From positions 196,856 to 260,855 of the forward strand of contig VFFE01009068.1 of assembly GCA_008921705.1 (NCBI GenBank): DNA of 64,000 bases, given 5' to 3'. The position numbers and the translations under genes were made by a program. The notes below the pieces were generated by a model. It was not told where the DNA came from. It saw only the letters and a list, made by a program, of their open reading frames with translations, and did no database searches. Numbering within the stretch: position 1 is the first letter of the stretch; every line of letters begins with the position of its first letter. This stretch comes from Burhinus oedicnemus. Its lineage: Eukaryota > Chordata > Aves > Charadriiformes > Burhinidae. Shown piece after piece: positions 46,007-57,850 of this stretch.

Positions 46007-49000
46007 AATGTGAGGTATAATCAGAACAAAGTAACAGCTCAAACGTTAAGACTCTTGTTTTTCCTTTCTTCTGATTTGTATCTGTTTGGTTAAATTCTCA
46101 CACTCTTTTTCTTTCAACGTTTCTTTCCACCTTATTTTAAGCTTTAAATTCTTCTTTTTTTTCTCCAGAGAGATATTAGAGCGCTTGGGACTGCCTGAGT
46201 TAAACAAACCCTCTGCTACTTTGAAATTTCTGATTAACTCTGGGCTTTCCCCAACTTGAGAAAAAGAAGTGGACTGTAGGAAGCATGTAGGAAGGGAGCC
46301 AACACCTGTTTTGGATGCTAGAAAGAAATAAAGGGCCTTCTGTTGTTTTTAAGTTACAAGTATTTGAGCTGTGAATATTTTTCTAAACTGAAACCTAAGA
46401 TCTCTTGTGGTTGGCTCATCTCCAGATGATTTTCCTATTTCACTTCTGAAAGTCACAATCTATCTTGCAAGGATTGATATCTTATCTGCAAAGTTAGGTT
46501 GCTTCCAAAGGAGAACGGCTTCTACTTAATAAAAGTATCTTCTCCTATATTCCTTATGTCATATTGACCTATAAAACATAAATGGCAAATGGCCATATAA
46601 CAGATTGTGCTGGACACTTGCAATCCTGCCAAGATCACTGCAGTTAAATCTTCATTCATCATCAGTGCATGTGGTCTAATAATTTTAATTTGATTCTTTT
46701 AAGTGAAGCATTTTTCCCAGCCAATTTACTAAACCAAGCATAAATATTTTTTTCTTTCTTACAGCATTATATGTACACATCCACATAAAATGTTCTGTTC
46801 AAATGTGTCTTTGTGATAAGCAGAACAAACTAAAACCTGAATTTTTAGGTTCATGGTGGACCGCTCCTTTAGGAAATTATATATGACTGCCACCTGTATT
46901 TAGACAACTTTTACGGCAAAATCAGAACCTCATATTGAAATTGCTGTAGACCTATTTCCTGCCTTTGGCAAATGCATCAACAGAAACAGTCCTATACTCA
47001 AAGGCAGTGTGAAAATATGTATTTCCTAAACCTCTTACTTTTCTGTTGTCACTGCTTAAAAAAGTTAAAATGCTTGCTTTTGGACCTATCTTGCAATATT
47101 AGAAAGAAAGAAAGAAAAAAAAGATTAACCTATTATTCAGAAAATATATCTTTTCTTAGGTCATTTTAATATGCAAATAATAAAAAAGGGCTGAAATTCA
47201 TACTACTCTAGTTAATTACTGCACTGAGGATATTCACAGTTTATATAATTTTCAGCATTTTTTTCAGCTTTACATCTGTTTTTTGCATCATTTTTAGTGC
47301 TTGGTTTATTCTAACTGTGGATAAGTCTGCAGTAATCTACTTTGACTTTCTTTTCTGTCTAAAAAAATAGCCTCCTGTTCCCCCTGAAGTGAATATTTTT
47401 TTTCTTTTGCCTTCAAATTTGAGGTCCTGGCACTTTTAGTCTAATTTATTTCATATATGCAGCATGGCTTTCTACTCAGAATGAAATGATTATTTTTCCT
47501 TTCCTAAACTTCTGGACTTCTGGGGCCTTTTATGTTCAAATTACTGTAGAGACGGGGAATCCGGTGGGGTGAGGAGGTTCAGATTACGTGTTTTTTGTCT
47601 TGTGAAACTTAAGACCTTTTCAACTTGTAGTGGTTCCCCAATCCCTTTTAAACAAGGAATGTTAAATATTTTTCATTTGGAGAAAAAAAGAATCAGAAAA
47701 AAAATCACTTTTACCACACACACAGCCGCCTGGCTCCTGTGACAGTCAACTGGATGGAAGTACTGTCTTGTTAATGTTCCTGTTTTGGTATTCTAATGTC
47801 TCACGGCTGTAACTTTCAGTCCCCAATCTGCAAAATTTCCATTCCACCCCCCCCGTTTCCATTATCCCGCCATGACAATATAATTCTGTTTTTCAAGTAC
47901 ACTTCCGGTAGCACTGCAGAAAAATCAGTCATCCAAACTCAGGTTTGTGAGAATACCCAAATACTGCTCCATGAGCAGTGCTGTTTTTCCATAGCCCATC
48001 TGATGCTCTTCACCCTTCAGTAAATGAAGGCTTTAGACTTGTAAAGAAGTCCTGTGGGGAACAAACTGGGCGGTGTCCTAGCTAGTTATGAAATTCAAGA
48101 AAAAGGGCAAGTCTTAGGCCAGCAGTTTGCAACTAAGAAAGTCAGTTTCAGGTGGAATTGTAGCCAGATGCACAAGCATCTGATTGTGAGTCTCAAAGTA
48201 TAACTGGAAGGAGGTTACCAACAGAGAAGTTCTGCTTTGCAGCTGTCAGCTCAATTTCCCTATCACAAAGAGTGGAGAGGAACAACAAGAAGAGGAAAGC
48301 TGGCAGTCAGGGTGCTTGCTTCAACAGACCAGTTCTGTACAAATTTACAGATCTCAGAGGAAAGACCCAACTCAGAAAAGTGTGATGGTTAGGAAACCCC
48401 TAAGTATTACGGTCTCTGTTCTGCCTGGCTGGAAACAAGAATATAACATTCTTCATTAATATCTTGGCTCCTTATGCAGGAAATCTGTACACTTTAGTGC
48501 CCAACTGTCATCTGAGCAGGCTATATCTAATGAAAGTGTATTCAGAACATTTTCAATAGTGAGGGTGTCTAGCAAGCCAGGGAAAAAGGGATCTTGAGCA
48601 TCCTGCTATGACAGCTTCAGACTTTGGCTTATGCTAGATCTTTGAGTAAACTGTTAAGTGTTAAACTCAATCAGTGTAAAGTGTTTTTATACACAATGGT
48701 CAAGAGAAACAGTGCGTTGATGAATGCTACCTACCTGATCGTCACTGATGCTCAACTTGTGAGTAGACACTAAGTACCTTATTTTTAGCATCTTTCTTGG
48801 ATTTTACTAAGACACAGGGAAATACCCAGACTGTGTTCTTGTAAAAGAGAAGTAAAGGAAAATAGAAATTAAGAGCCTAGATACAGAATCAAAATACAGA
48901 GCATCTTGGAGTTTCAAAAGAATCTTCATCAAAGAAAAAGCAGCTTTGAGCAATCTGAAGTTTTCCAGGCAATTCCTTCAACTTGGACTTTCTGAAGGGA

Positions 49001-52000
49001 CAAGAGAATGGAACAGACTTCCTGTCCTCTCTGTCCTGCTCCATTTGTCTATATAGAAGAGTGGATTAATCTCACTGCATTTTACTCCTTGTTGAGACAA
49101 ATTATCCTGGTGCCTATAGCCCTATGCTTTAGGTATGCTACAAATTCATCATGAGAGTAGATTCTGAAAGTCTCACCCTCTGAAATGGAAACCAGGGAGC
49201 TGAAATGTATCCGGAACAGTAACTAGTGCCATCATCTTGCAGTAAGTAGTGATTTAGATGGGTATCACACTGGGATGTAAGAGCCATGTTTAAATGTACT
49301 TTGAGACATCAGTCATAATGCAAACAAGGTGAAGAGTACAAAGTTGAATTGCTTGAACATCATTGTATAAGCCTGTATGATGCAGACTTTATGGAAGCAA
49401 ATTGCTATGGCTATTGTCAACCTCAGAAAGGCCACTGATTGAAACGGAAGCTTTCATTTACTCTTTTACCTCAGAGCCAGTCCCCTAAGGAGAAGTTTGA
49501 GGCATGTTGTTTGAACAATGGAGTCAAGTTTGAATTGCCTGTGCCATGGATGACTATGGATGACTACTTTTTGTTCTGTCAGTCTGGTTCATTCCACCAG
49601 CAATGAATGTATTTAAAAGAAAAAGGAGAAATAGAGGGTAACTACAATCCTAGTTTGCTTCATGAATGAATGAACTTTAAAAATATTTTTATTCCTTTCT
49701 GCCTTTGTATCCCTCTTGTTGATCCTGTATGGCAAGAAGCATATTTTAAAAAGCGAAACATCTCTTTGTGTATTAAAAAAGGGAGTTGCATCCCTATCTA
49801 TCTATTAATCAAAGAAATGTTTTTTCCTGTGTGTCATGAGACAAAGAGGGTGTTATGATTTAAAACTCTAGCTAGTATAATGTAGCAATACATACCGCAT
49901 TCTACTTGAGGGCTTTTATCAAAGAATGCATTCCTTGAATAATATTTCTCCTTAATAAGTAATGGTCTTATGACTTGTCTGTACTTTCACATGACTATAG
50001 TTGTTCATCATTGAATTTAGCATTGGATTTTTAACTTGTTTAATAAATAAAACAATAAGATGAGTAATAGCCAAGCAAAGTGAGGGGTTTTGAGTATGGA
50101 ACTAATAAGGGATATTTTTTGTGATACATATTTCTCTTGCTTTTGAGATAGAGAAATATTTCAGCTCTCTTTTAGAAAATACAAGTGTGGACATAATCAA
50201 CAAGGGTGACTTTTATGCCTTTGAAAGATTATGTTTCATTTAAGGTTGGAATTCAAATAATATTTGCAGTATGTGGTAATGTATCCTGAAAAGTCCAAAA
50301 CAGCATCTGAGAGGTCAAAGTAGTTGTTTCAGGATGAGAAATTTTAGAAAGAAAAAAGGGTTTTATTCCTTTTTTTCTTTTTTTCTTGCAGCTGAGGGAG
50401 CTTTCAAATATTGCACAAATGAAAACATTGTCAAGTGGTTGGCTCAAAAAATCTCTAAAGTATTCCCTAAAACAAGCTAAATATGAAATGATAATCCAAA
50501 AATGAAACTAGTTATGAAATTTCAGCATCTGACTCAAATTACATTCTGCGGTGGAAGCTATTTCAAATGAAGAAAGCCCAGCAAATAGACAAATGGAAAA
50601 GATAATGTATAAACATTTATTCAAAATCACCTTGTAGAAGCAGTAATATACTTACTGATTTGGGGCATTTACATGATTTTGCAGAATACACCCCAAAATG
50701 TTTGTCATGTTTCTAAAGAGTGTTTGATCCAGATTCACAGGGGATCCGTGTAGTTTTTGTATTGCACATATCAAGTGATTTTTATATCAGATGATATTGC
50801 CAGGATGCTCTTTCCCTGATAATATTCTGCAAAATGAGCCAGTATTAGGTCACAGTGTGTCTCAATACATCTTACTCTGCTGGATTAAAGAATGCTTGTT
50901 CTTAAAGAACAGATTTTCAGAAGGGATCAGTCTTCACTTTTGTGCCATGTTTTCAAGGAGGATCTTAGCAGCTACCTAGGCTCTGAAGTGAGTGGTTGGA
51001 GCTTTACAAGGGTCCCAATGTACTGTAAGGTTTTTCATAATCTAGCTCAAAATCTCACAGTAAGAATAAGTGAGATCTCTTTAAAGCTCTGGCCTTGTTT
51101 AAAAAAGTTCAGCTATTTTGAAAATCTGGTCCTATTATTGCATGATTTGATTAATAATATGTATAGGCTTAACAATGGCATGCAGATACAACCACAGGCA
51201 GATTTAAATATCTGTGCAACTTGCCACATCTGAGTAGTTCCTTGGGGTGGATCATATCTGTAACTTCAAAGTGTATGATTAGTAAATCAGAAGGATTATT
51301 CTTACAGATGAACTGTGTAAAAGATGAAATGCTCTGCTGCATGACAAATGTGCTGGGTGGAGCAAGGAGTTTTGATGCAAGGCACGCATTACAAGAATAC
51401 TTGCCAGCTCTTGGCATGACTGATTCTGAATATTTGCAGAGCATGTAAGTAAATGGTTTTAAAAAGTCCATTTTATCTAAAAATATGGGTCATAACTTGA
51501 GCTTATAGTTCTTTACTGACTTTACTTTTTTACACCCAGTGTTAGATTTCACCTCGTATATCTATATATATTTCAGTATTTTGCTCAATATATGTATGAT
51601 TTGTTGTTGAGGGTTGGGCTTAACATACAACATCTTGTCAAAGGAGCTTTATTTGTCTACTGTAGGTTCTTCGTCCTTCTGTGATTTATAGAATATAATA
51701 TTTGATTGTTCTGCCAAATTTCTAGCCACAGTTGTGCAAACTTAATGTGCTTACAATACTGCATCATCCCACTGAAAATATAGACGTTTGCCTATTCCTT
51801 GGTGTGCAATCTTGTAAGAATATATGACATGACATCTATAAATCTGCTATCAGCTTGATTAGGATTTGCAAACATTGATTGAGAAAGAAAGGCTTGCATC
51901 TTAGTTGCTAAATATAGAGAGACAAATGGCTTTACCTTATGCATTGAAAGCAATTCATGAAAGCTTGTATCCTTTCTGTCTTTTTTAAAAAGACATCCTC

Positions 52001-55000
52001 TTGTAATAAAAAGCTGAGAAATTACTGGCAAGCTTCCCCAAATCCTCAGAACTGCATGGCCACTTTCAAGCAATTTGCAAAGCATACGTGCTGGATTGTA
52101 TCCTCCTGTTAGCTGTCAGTGTAGTCCTGCTGCAATCATTAAATTCCAAAACACAATAAAGTGGAACGCGGCTGTATGTTTAGGACAAGGCTTTACAAAT
52201 TAAATTTGGAAAAACCCCAACAATCAGAGAAACAAAAAGGTTAAGGTGTCTAATAGTATGTGTAAACATTGTCTGGATCTTACATGGTGCAGACTCTATT
52301 TACTTCTCCTAATAGATGCATCTAGAGGTGTCGTAGACTACATTACTGAATTTGGCAGCAATTTATTGTTCTGACTTTCATGGAGAATGACCACATTGCT
52401 CTTTCTTGAAGCACAGTTTTCTGACTTTGGTAGACAGATAGGTTTGAATATGCTCTTTGTATTTGGGCAAAGATCCCTCTGAAATCAGTGACGAACTGTC
52501 AGACAGAAGTGTGCTCACTGCCTATCTGAGAGCCAGGCTGTAATTAATATTTACAGAACACTTGGAAATCAGTGGGTCAAAGTAGTTCAAAGAATTATCA
52601 TTTGTGCTTAAGGTATGAACGTGTTTGCACATCTCTCTAACCTGCTTAAGGTTATAGTACAGTCATGATGGGCTGGGATTGTAGGCAAAAAACCCCTCCC
52701 TTTGGTAGAACACATAGCATGGATTAACCTTGTCTTTGCATTGCGCCTTCACTCATGCTTGAACTGTTATTATATCAAAGATGAAAATGCAGTCCCTTGT
52801 CTAGTGGGCACACAATTTCTCTGAGGTTTATTCTTAATGTTAAGGTGGACAATTTAGAAAAGTGGGAGGAAAAATCCTTGCTGTTGCCTAGGATACTGCT
52901 GCAGACACACTCAGATTGCTGGGGAAAAAATAGAGAGGGTACAGAAGTTCCCGCTTTGAGGGAAAGTGCAATTTACACCATAGCAGAGGAGAGCACAGTA
53001 GCACTAAGCACATGGAATACATGAAGACACAAAGACCCTCATTAACCATGTTTTTTAACAGTGGAATTATATTCAGCTTGGCTGCATTTCCAGCAAAATA
53101 CTTCAGTGGTTTCTGGCTAGACAAGTATTATAAATCAGCCCTATGCTGGATGGGCTAATACAGGTACTGTGATTTCACTTAACGTAGCAACTTGTTACTG
53201 AAACTGGAGATCATGATCTATATGCTAAAGCCCCACAAAATCTTGGGAAATTACTTACTTCATAATTTTTATTCAAGAATCTAGTACATTTTTGTTTTGA
53301 CATAGAAGAAAACGTAGACTGAATTATGGAAGACGCTGCATAAAATCATTAAGTTTTGACATTTCCTTACCTCTATTCTTTTTCAGGTAAGCGGACACTG
53401 CTAAACCTGATGGACTAAGGTGAATTATTCATTTACATGTTTTTATAAGTATTCCAAATTATTTTGTTTTTCATTTGTGTAAAATAATGCCCATCTAGAA
53501 CCCTGAATAAATAAGCAACAAACCAGGCATGCCATGTGCTATCACAAGTAATAATTCTATCAGAATTTCTAATTTATTTCCTTCTGGGGATCTACAGTTT
53601 CTGTGCATATGGATTGCAGAAAACAGTGCTTCATCTCCAGTTTGACTTAGTGTTTGGTTTTTTTCCTTTTTTCAGGTGGCTGACATTTTCTTATTCTCTG
53701 GTATGGATTTCTTGGTGTCACTTTGGTTAAAAGTCTTATAGGGACAGCTAACTGGTCATCTGGACAGCCTTATTCCAAATCTCCTTTGGGATTGGATGAA
53801 ATTTCTGATCTTTAGATCCAACTGCTGAATATGTTCCTCCTTGTGCTCCCGGTGCCAAATGCCCACAACGCTGTTAAATGTCACATGTCCCATTGGGTTC
53901 CAGGAGTGTGAGGCTGTCTTTTGGATACCTTGACCTTTCTTTCACTAGAAGTTAACACTAAGCAATAACTAGACTTTCAACTGGATCAGGTAGTTAGTGG
54001 GGGAGGGTTGCAGGGTCCCAGTTTAGTGGATTCCTTCTGACTTTCCATGTTCAGGAGAATCACAGTCTCTTGCTTTTTTTTGTGAACTTTTTGTCAGGAA
54101 ACAATTTTATGCAGCCCTCATCTTCTTGGAGGTCCATCTTGAAAGGTGAACTGATGGATCTTTCCTCTGCATAGAAAGCACTTCTTAAACCTGTAGCCAG
54201 CATTCACCTTTTCTTGACTGAAGAGAGAGAACCAGATGGCAATGGCTGTGTTTATTGTTGCACATGAAACCAAGATCAAGACTGGCCTTACTTGATCTAA
54301 TGCATGTGTTTTTACACTTCAAAATCAGTTTTTCAGTTTTCTACATAAGAAAATAGCACTTTCCAAACATAAATATTTTTTAAAATCACCTTGTTGACAA
54401 GTGTTCTACTTTTCTACTCCCCAAATCCATAGATTGTCCTCACTGGCTGACTGAAAGAGATTGATCCTTACCTTATGATCAACTCTTTCTAACTGATAAA
54501 GTCTTCAGGAAATGAAGACTGTTACTGTGGCATGCTCTTGCACAGGGTCCCCAGGTGGAAAAGGTGAAACAAGGAGGCAGAGTGTCACTGCACTCGGTTT
54601 CTCATCTGCGAGCATTTGTACAGGTCCACTCACAGTCAAGCTTTAATCTATAGTATCTAGACCTTGATAGTGATAACTGTATTTTATAGATCCTTACTCC
54701 ATGATAAATCTCTTTGAAATCAACTGGAAGCACTAAAAACACAGGGGACCATATAAAATACCTTAAAAATGATCAAGATGTTATGCATCACTTTTCTGAC
54801 TCTTTGTTCCAGTACTGTGGTTCTTGGACTGCATTAACGTTCCTGTGTGGTGAGGTCACTTTAATAACGTACTTTTCAGACTTAATACTAATGAAGTCAC
54901 TACTCAAATGACATATCTCCTAATTCTGGGGACCATTCGGTCAGCTTTTTAATTCAGGAAAACAAGGATGGCAGGAGACAATATAATTTGTTTTTGTTTT

Positions 55001-55943
55001 ATTTTTTGCTTTATAAAACAGTGATTTTCTGTCCTTAGCTTAGGAGGGTTTTTTTTGGATGAACAGATAGTAAATTCTCCCATTACATCATCAAGAGGCA
55101 TAATCACCACACTAATGCTTTTAAAGCTTGGCACAACTAGCCTATAGCCCAGAAAAGGATAAAATTCAATGTGCTGATGTACATCCTTTGTTTCAGTCAT
55201 CTTTATTCATTACACATGTGGCACAGCACAACTTACAAAGGCTTTTTACTACCCCCAGTAAAACCAGAGGCATGCTGTAAACATTACATGGAGCTGAATT
55301 AACAGTGCAGCAATAGGAACAACTTCACTGAAGTCACTAGTAATATGTCTGCTTCACCACTGAAGGAAATTCTTCAGTGTAAATCAAAACACAAAGTAAG
55401 ATCTCTAAGTACCTGAACTAGCCAGAGTCTTCTCTTCCCTGTTCGTGTCTACTACTACTTGACTGTTGGGAAATGTTTTTATATTTCCTCACAGAAATTA
55501 CTGACTCCATATTTTATTTTAATTTACTTTTGTTCTGTGAATTTAGCTCTGGAGGAAGGTGTCATATTCACAGCTGTGGAAGTCTGGTTTACTGCCTCAG
55601 AACAGATGCTGCAGAGCAAAGTTAGTAATGTTGGCTTCCCATATGCTTTAGTCCTGGTGTAAAAGGATGTCAGGTGAAAACAAATCTGCCACCAATAAAG
55701 TTCAGTTAATGCCAGTGTGGCAGTTTTTTGGTTAAAAAACCAGTTCTGCCTGAGAAGATGCTCCACCTTGTAGCTGTCATGCATCATTCAATGGCATCTT
55801 GTAGTGGACTGCACCAGGAGTTGATTGTCCTATCTTCTGGACTTCAATACCAGCCTCTGAGACAGCCTGACTTCAAATCCTTTACAAAGGCAAGATGATT
55901 TTATTACTTTTTGCTACTTTTGTTTTCTTCATGGATTCTCTGA
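46007..55943. other. AT-rich non-coding DNA, no gene recognised
   Basis: Longest open frames are 113 codons (50892-51233, +) and 100 codons (51471-51169, -), without recognisable domains. Simple repeats are limited to a (GAAA)n run at about 47100-47122. A candidate exon at 51308-51444 is discussed among the findings. Otherwise I see nothing. Confidence 0.6.
47100..47122. repeat. (GAAA)n short tetranucleotide run
   Basis: An AGAAAGAAAGAAAGAAAAAA-type run of about 23 bases. Confidence 0.85.
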
Positions 55944-55948
55944 CTAAT
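55944..55948. repeat. Target-site duplication, left copy (CTAAT)
   Basis: CTAAT directly abuts the TG end of the LTR on the left and is repeated exactly at 57101-57105 on the right. A 5-bp duplication is typical of ERVL-type integrations and some other retroviral lineages. Confidence 0.85.
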
Positions 55949-56134
55949 TGTGGCAGGTTGACCCTGGCTGGATACCAGGTGCCCACCAAGGCTGCTTTAT
56001 CACTCCTCCTCCTCAACTGGACAGAGGAGGGAAAATATAACGAAAGGCTCCTGGGTTGAGATAAGGACAGGGAGAGATCACTCACCAATTACCATCACAG
56101 GCAAAACAGACTTGACTTGGGGAAATTAGTTTAA

Positions 56135-56140
56135 TTTATT
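56135..56140 (-). terminator. LTR polyadenylation signal AATAAA
   Basis: On the - strand AATAAA (in GGTAATAAATTAAAC) lies near the 3' end of the solo LTR, about 190 bases before the CA terminus. That is where an R-U5 boundary could be expected. It supports the - strand orientation of the LTR. Confidence 0.5.
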
Positions 56141-56362
56141 ACCAATCAAATCAGAGTAGGATAATGAGAAATAAAACCAAATCTTAAAAACACCTTCCCC
56201 CCACCCCTTCCTTCTTCCCAGGCTCAACTTCACTCCAAATTTCTCTGCCTCCTCCCCCCCGAGCCAAGCAGGGGGATGGGGAATGGGGGCTGTGGTCAGT
56301 TCATCACATGTTGTCTCTGCTGCTCCTTCCTCTTCAGGGGGAGGACTCCTCACACTCTTCCC

Positions 56363-56785
56363 CTGCTTCAGTGTGGGGTCCCTCCCATGGGACACAGTCC
56401 TCTACAAAATTCTCCAATGTGGGTCCTTCCCCCAAGCTGCTGTTGTTCACAAACTGCTCCAGTGTGGGTCCTTTCCACGGGGTGCAGTCCTTCAGGAACA
56501 GACTGCTCCAGCGCAGGTCCCCCGCGGGGTCACAAGTCCTTCCAGCAAACCTGCTCCAGTGTGGGTTCCTGTCTTCACGGGTCCACAGGTCCTGCTGGAA
56601 GCCTGCTCCAGCACAAGCTTCCCACGGGGCCACAGCCTCCTTCAGGCATCCACCTGCTCCAGCGTGGGGTCCTCCACAGGCTGCAGGTGGGTATCTGCTC
56701 CACCATTAACCTCCACGGGCTGCAGGGGGACAGCCTGCCTTACCATGTTCTCCACCACAGGCTGCAGGGGAATCTCTCTTCCGGT
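56363..56785 (-). repeat. Array of ~9 diverged ~47-bp units inside the LTR
   Basis: On the + strand the motif CTGCTCCAGTGTGGGTCC, followed by a CCACGGGG-like block and a CAGTCC-like block, recurs at about 56363, 56409, 56454, 56503, 56551, 56603, 56654, 56695 and 56740. Spacing is 41-52 bases. The units differ by substitutions and small indels, so the array is old and is probably part of the LTR family rather than a new expansion at this locus. In one - strand frame the units encode repeated PTLE-type and PWEG-type peptide blocks (for example GPTLEQFVNN and GPTLENFVED). Confidence 0.8.
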
Positions 56786-56910
56786 GCCCAGAACGCATAC
56801 TCCCTCTCCTTCTTCACTGACCTTGGTGTATGAGGACTTGTTTCTCTCACACCTTTTCACTCCTCTCCCTGTCTGCAGTTGCAGCTGTGCAGTAACTTTT
56901 TTTCCCCTCT

Positions 56911-56920
56911 TCTTAAATAT
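56911..56920 (-). promoter_or_regulatory. LTR TATA-like element
   Basis: On the - strand ATATTTAAGA lies about 180 bases inside the LTR start, in the only AT-rich pocket between GC-richer blocks. It is a plausible core promoter for the LTR. Activity cannot be judged from sequence. Confidence 0.45.
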
Positions 56921-57100
56921 GTTATCATAGAGTCGCTGCCACCATCACTGATGGGCTCAGCTTTGGCCAGCAGTATGTCTGACTTGGAGCTGGCTGGCAT
57001 TGGCTCTATCAGACATGGGGAAAGCTTCTAGCAGCTTCTTACAGAAGCCACCCCTGTAGCCTCCCCTCTACCAAAACCTTGCCATGAAAACCCAATGCAC

Positions 57101-57105
57101 TAATA
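57101..57105. repeat. Target-site duplication, right copy (CTAAT)
   Basis: Exact match to 55944-55948, directly following the CA end of the LTR as read on the + strand. Confidence 0.85.
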
Positions 57106-57359
57106 GGTATACCATTTTATTAAAATGAAAAAATAAGGTAATTCATTGTAATATGACATTTTAAAAAATTTTTGAGAATGGGTGTTTACCAGGCAATATG
57201 TATTTCATGAAAAGCAGAAAAGTTGTAGGCCATCCTGGCTGGGAACTAATTGTTACACTTAATAAAATTAAAGATATTTTCTTGTACATCACTAAGTTCA
57301 TCTTAAGAGCTTATACATATGCAAGGTCTTTTGTTATCTTCCTGAATCTCTTGTGCTAG

Positions 57360-57850
57360 GCCACTGAAAAAATGTCTGATACCTGAGGGCACTACCAGCA
57401 CTGACTACTCCTGCCTAGCCTCTCCTGGGGCCACCCCCCAAACCTGCCTGTGGCCCAGGACCTCATTTCAGCCCGCCCTGAGACCATTGGTCCTTGCCCC
57501 AGCAGAAGTCCAGGTGGACTGGGGTCCTGGTTGTAGTTGTGGTCCTGATCCTATCCCTTGCTGTCCTGGTTAACGGACTGGATTTGCTGGGTGGACTTGG
57601 GATGACCTTGTAGGTAGCTTTGTCTCCAGCCCTGTTTTCAGTCCTCTTTCTTGGATGGACCTTGAACCTGTGCTCCAGCCCTGACTCCATCTCTGTTCTC
57701 TGTAAACTAGAGACTGTTGTTGGAAACATTCCTTGGATATTTTTCTCCACAGCATTTTCAGCTGCTGGAGCTGCTTTACCTGCTGGAACCACAATCAGAC
57801 CTGACAGAATAAAATACAGTCAATTTGGAAATTTTGCCTTCTGTCAGTGC
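57360..57850. repeat. GC-rich stretch ending in AATAAA, possible unclassified repeat
   Basis: From about 57360 to 57800 the sequence is much richer in C and G than its surroundings (CCCTGAGACCATTGGTCCTT, CAGCCCTGACTCC). It then passes into an AATAAA signal at 57808-57813 with AT-rich sequence after it. A 109-codon frame spans 57792-57463 on the - strand. The shape suggests the end of a retroelement or an LTR read on the + strand. I could not find matching termini with a target-site duplication, so it stays unclassified. Confidence 0.35.

Larger units (their letters stand above)
56126..56860 (-). pseudogene. Overlapping open frames on the LTR sense strand, broken
   Basis: On the LTR's own strand three frames follow one another: 56860-56642 (72 codons), 56633-56334 (99 codons) and 56395-56126 (89 codons). 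The first and third share a phase and the second is shifted, so at least two frameshifts, or a stop plus shifts, would separate them if they derive from one longer frame. The first starts about 50 bases after the TATA-like site. The peptides are acidic and contain blocks that follow the ~47-bp DNA units. They match no structural or enzymatic retroviral protein that I know. They may be a decayed LTR-encoded frame, or a by-product of GC-rich repeats lacking stop codons. Confidence 0.3.
55949..57100 (-). mobile_element. Solo LTR of an endogenous retrovirus, 1,152 bp, - strand
   Basis: On the - strand the element starts TGCATTGGGTTTTCATGG and ends GGTCAACCTGCCACA, giving the TG...CA ends of a retroviral LTR. 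It is flanked by the perfect 5-bp duplication CTAAT. No gag, pol or env frame and no second LTR is present in the window, so this is a solo LTR left by recombination between the two LTRs of a provirus. Orientation is inferred from a TATA-like ATATTTAAGA about 180 bases from the start and an AATAAA signal about 190 bases from the end. The interior is much richer in GC than the flanks and carries ~47-bp tandem units. I recall this sequence type as a widespread avian LTR, but cannot name its family with certainty; the 5-bp duplication favours an ERVL-like group. Confidence 0.88.

Noticed and set aside
45172..46007. Two + strand frames of 86 and 95 codons
   Set aside because: They are antisense to the 45-kb CR1 and match its coding and 3' UTR region.
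56363..56785. Regularly spaced repeats in the LTR considered as a CRISPR-like array
   Set aside because: The units are diverged along their whole length, without constant repeats separated by unique spacers, and the context is an avian LTR.
56276..56930. Three overlapping + strand frames of 133-215 codons, the longest non-CR1 frames in the window
   Set aside because: They lie antisense to the solo LTR, entirely inside it, and follow its ~47-bp GC-rich repeat units. The lack of stops comes from the repeat composition.
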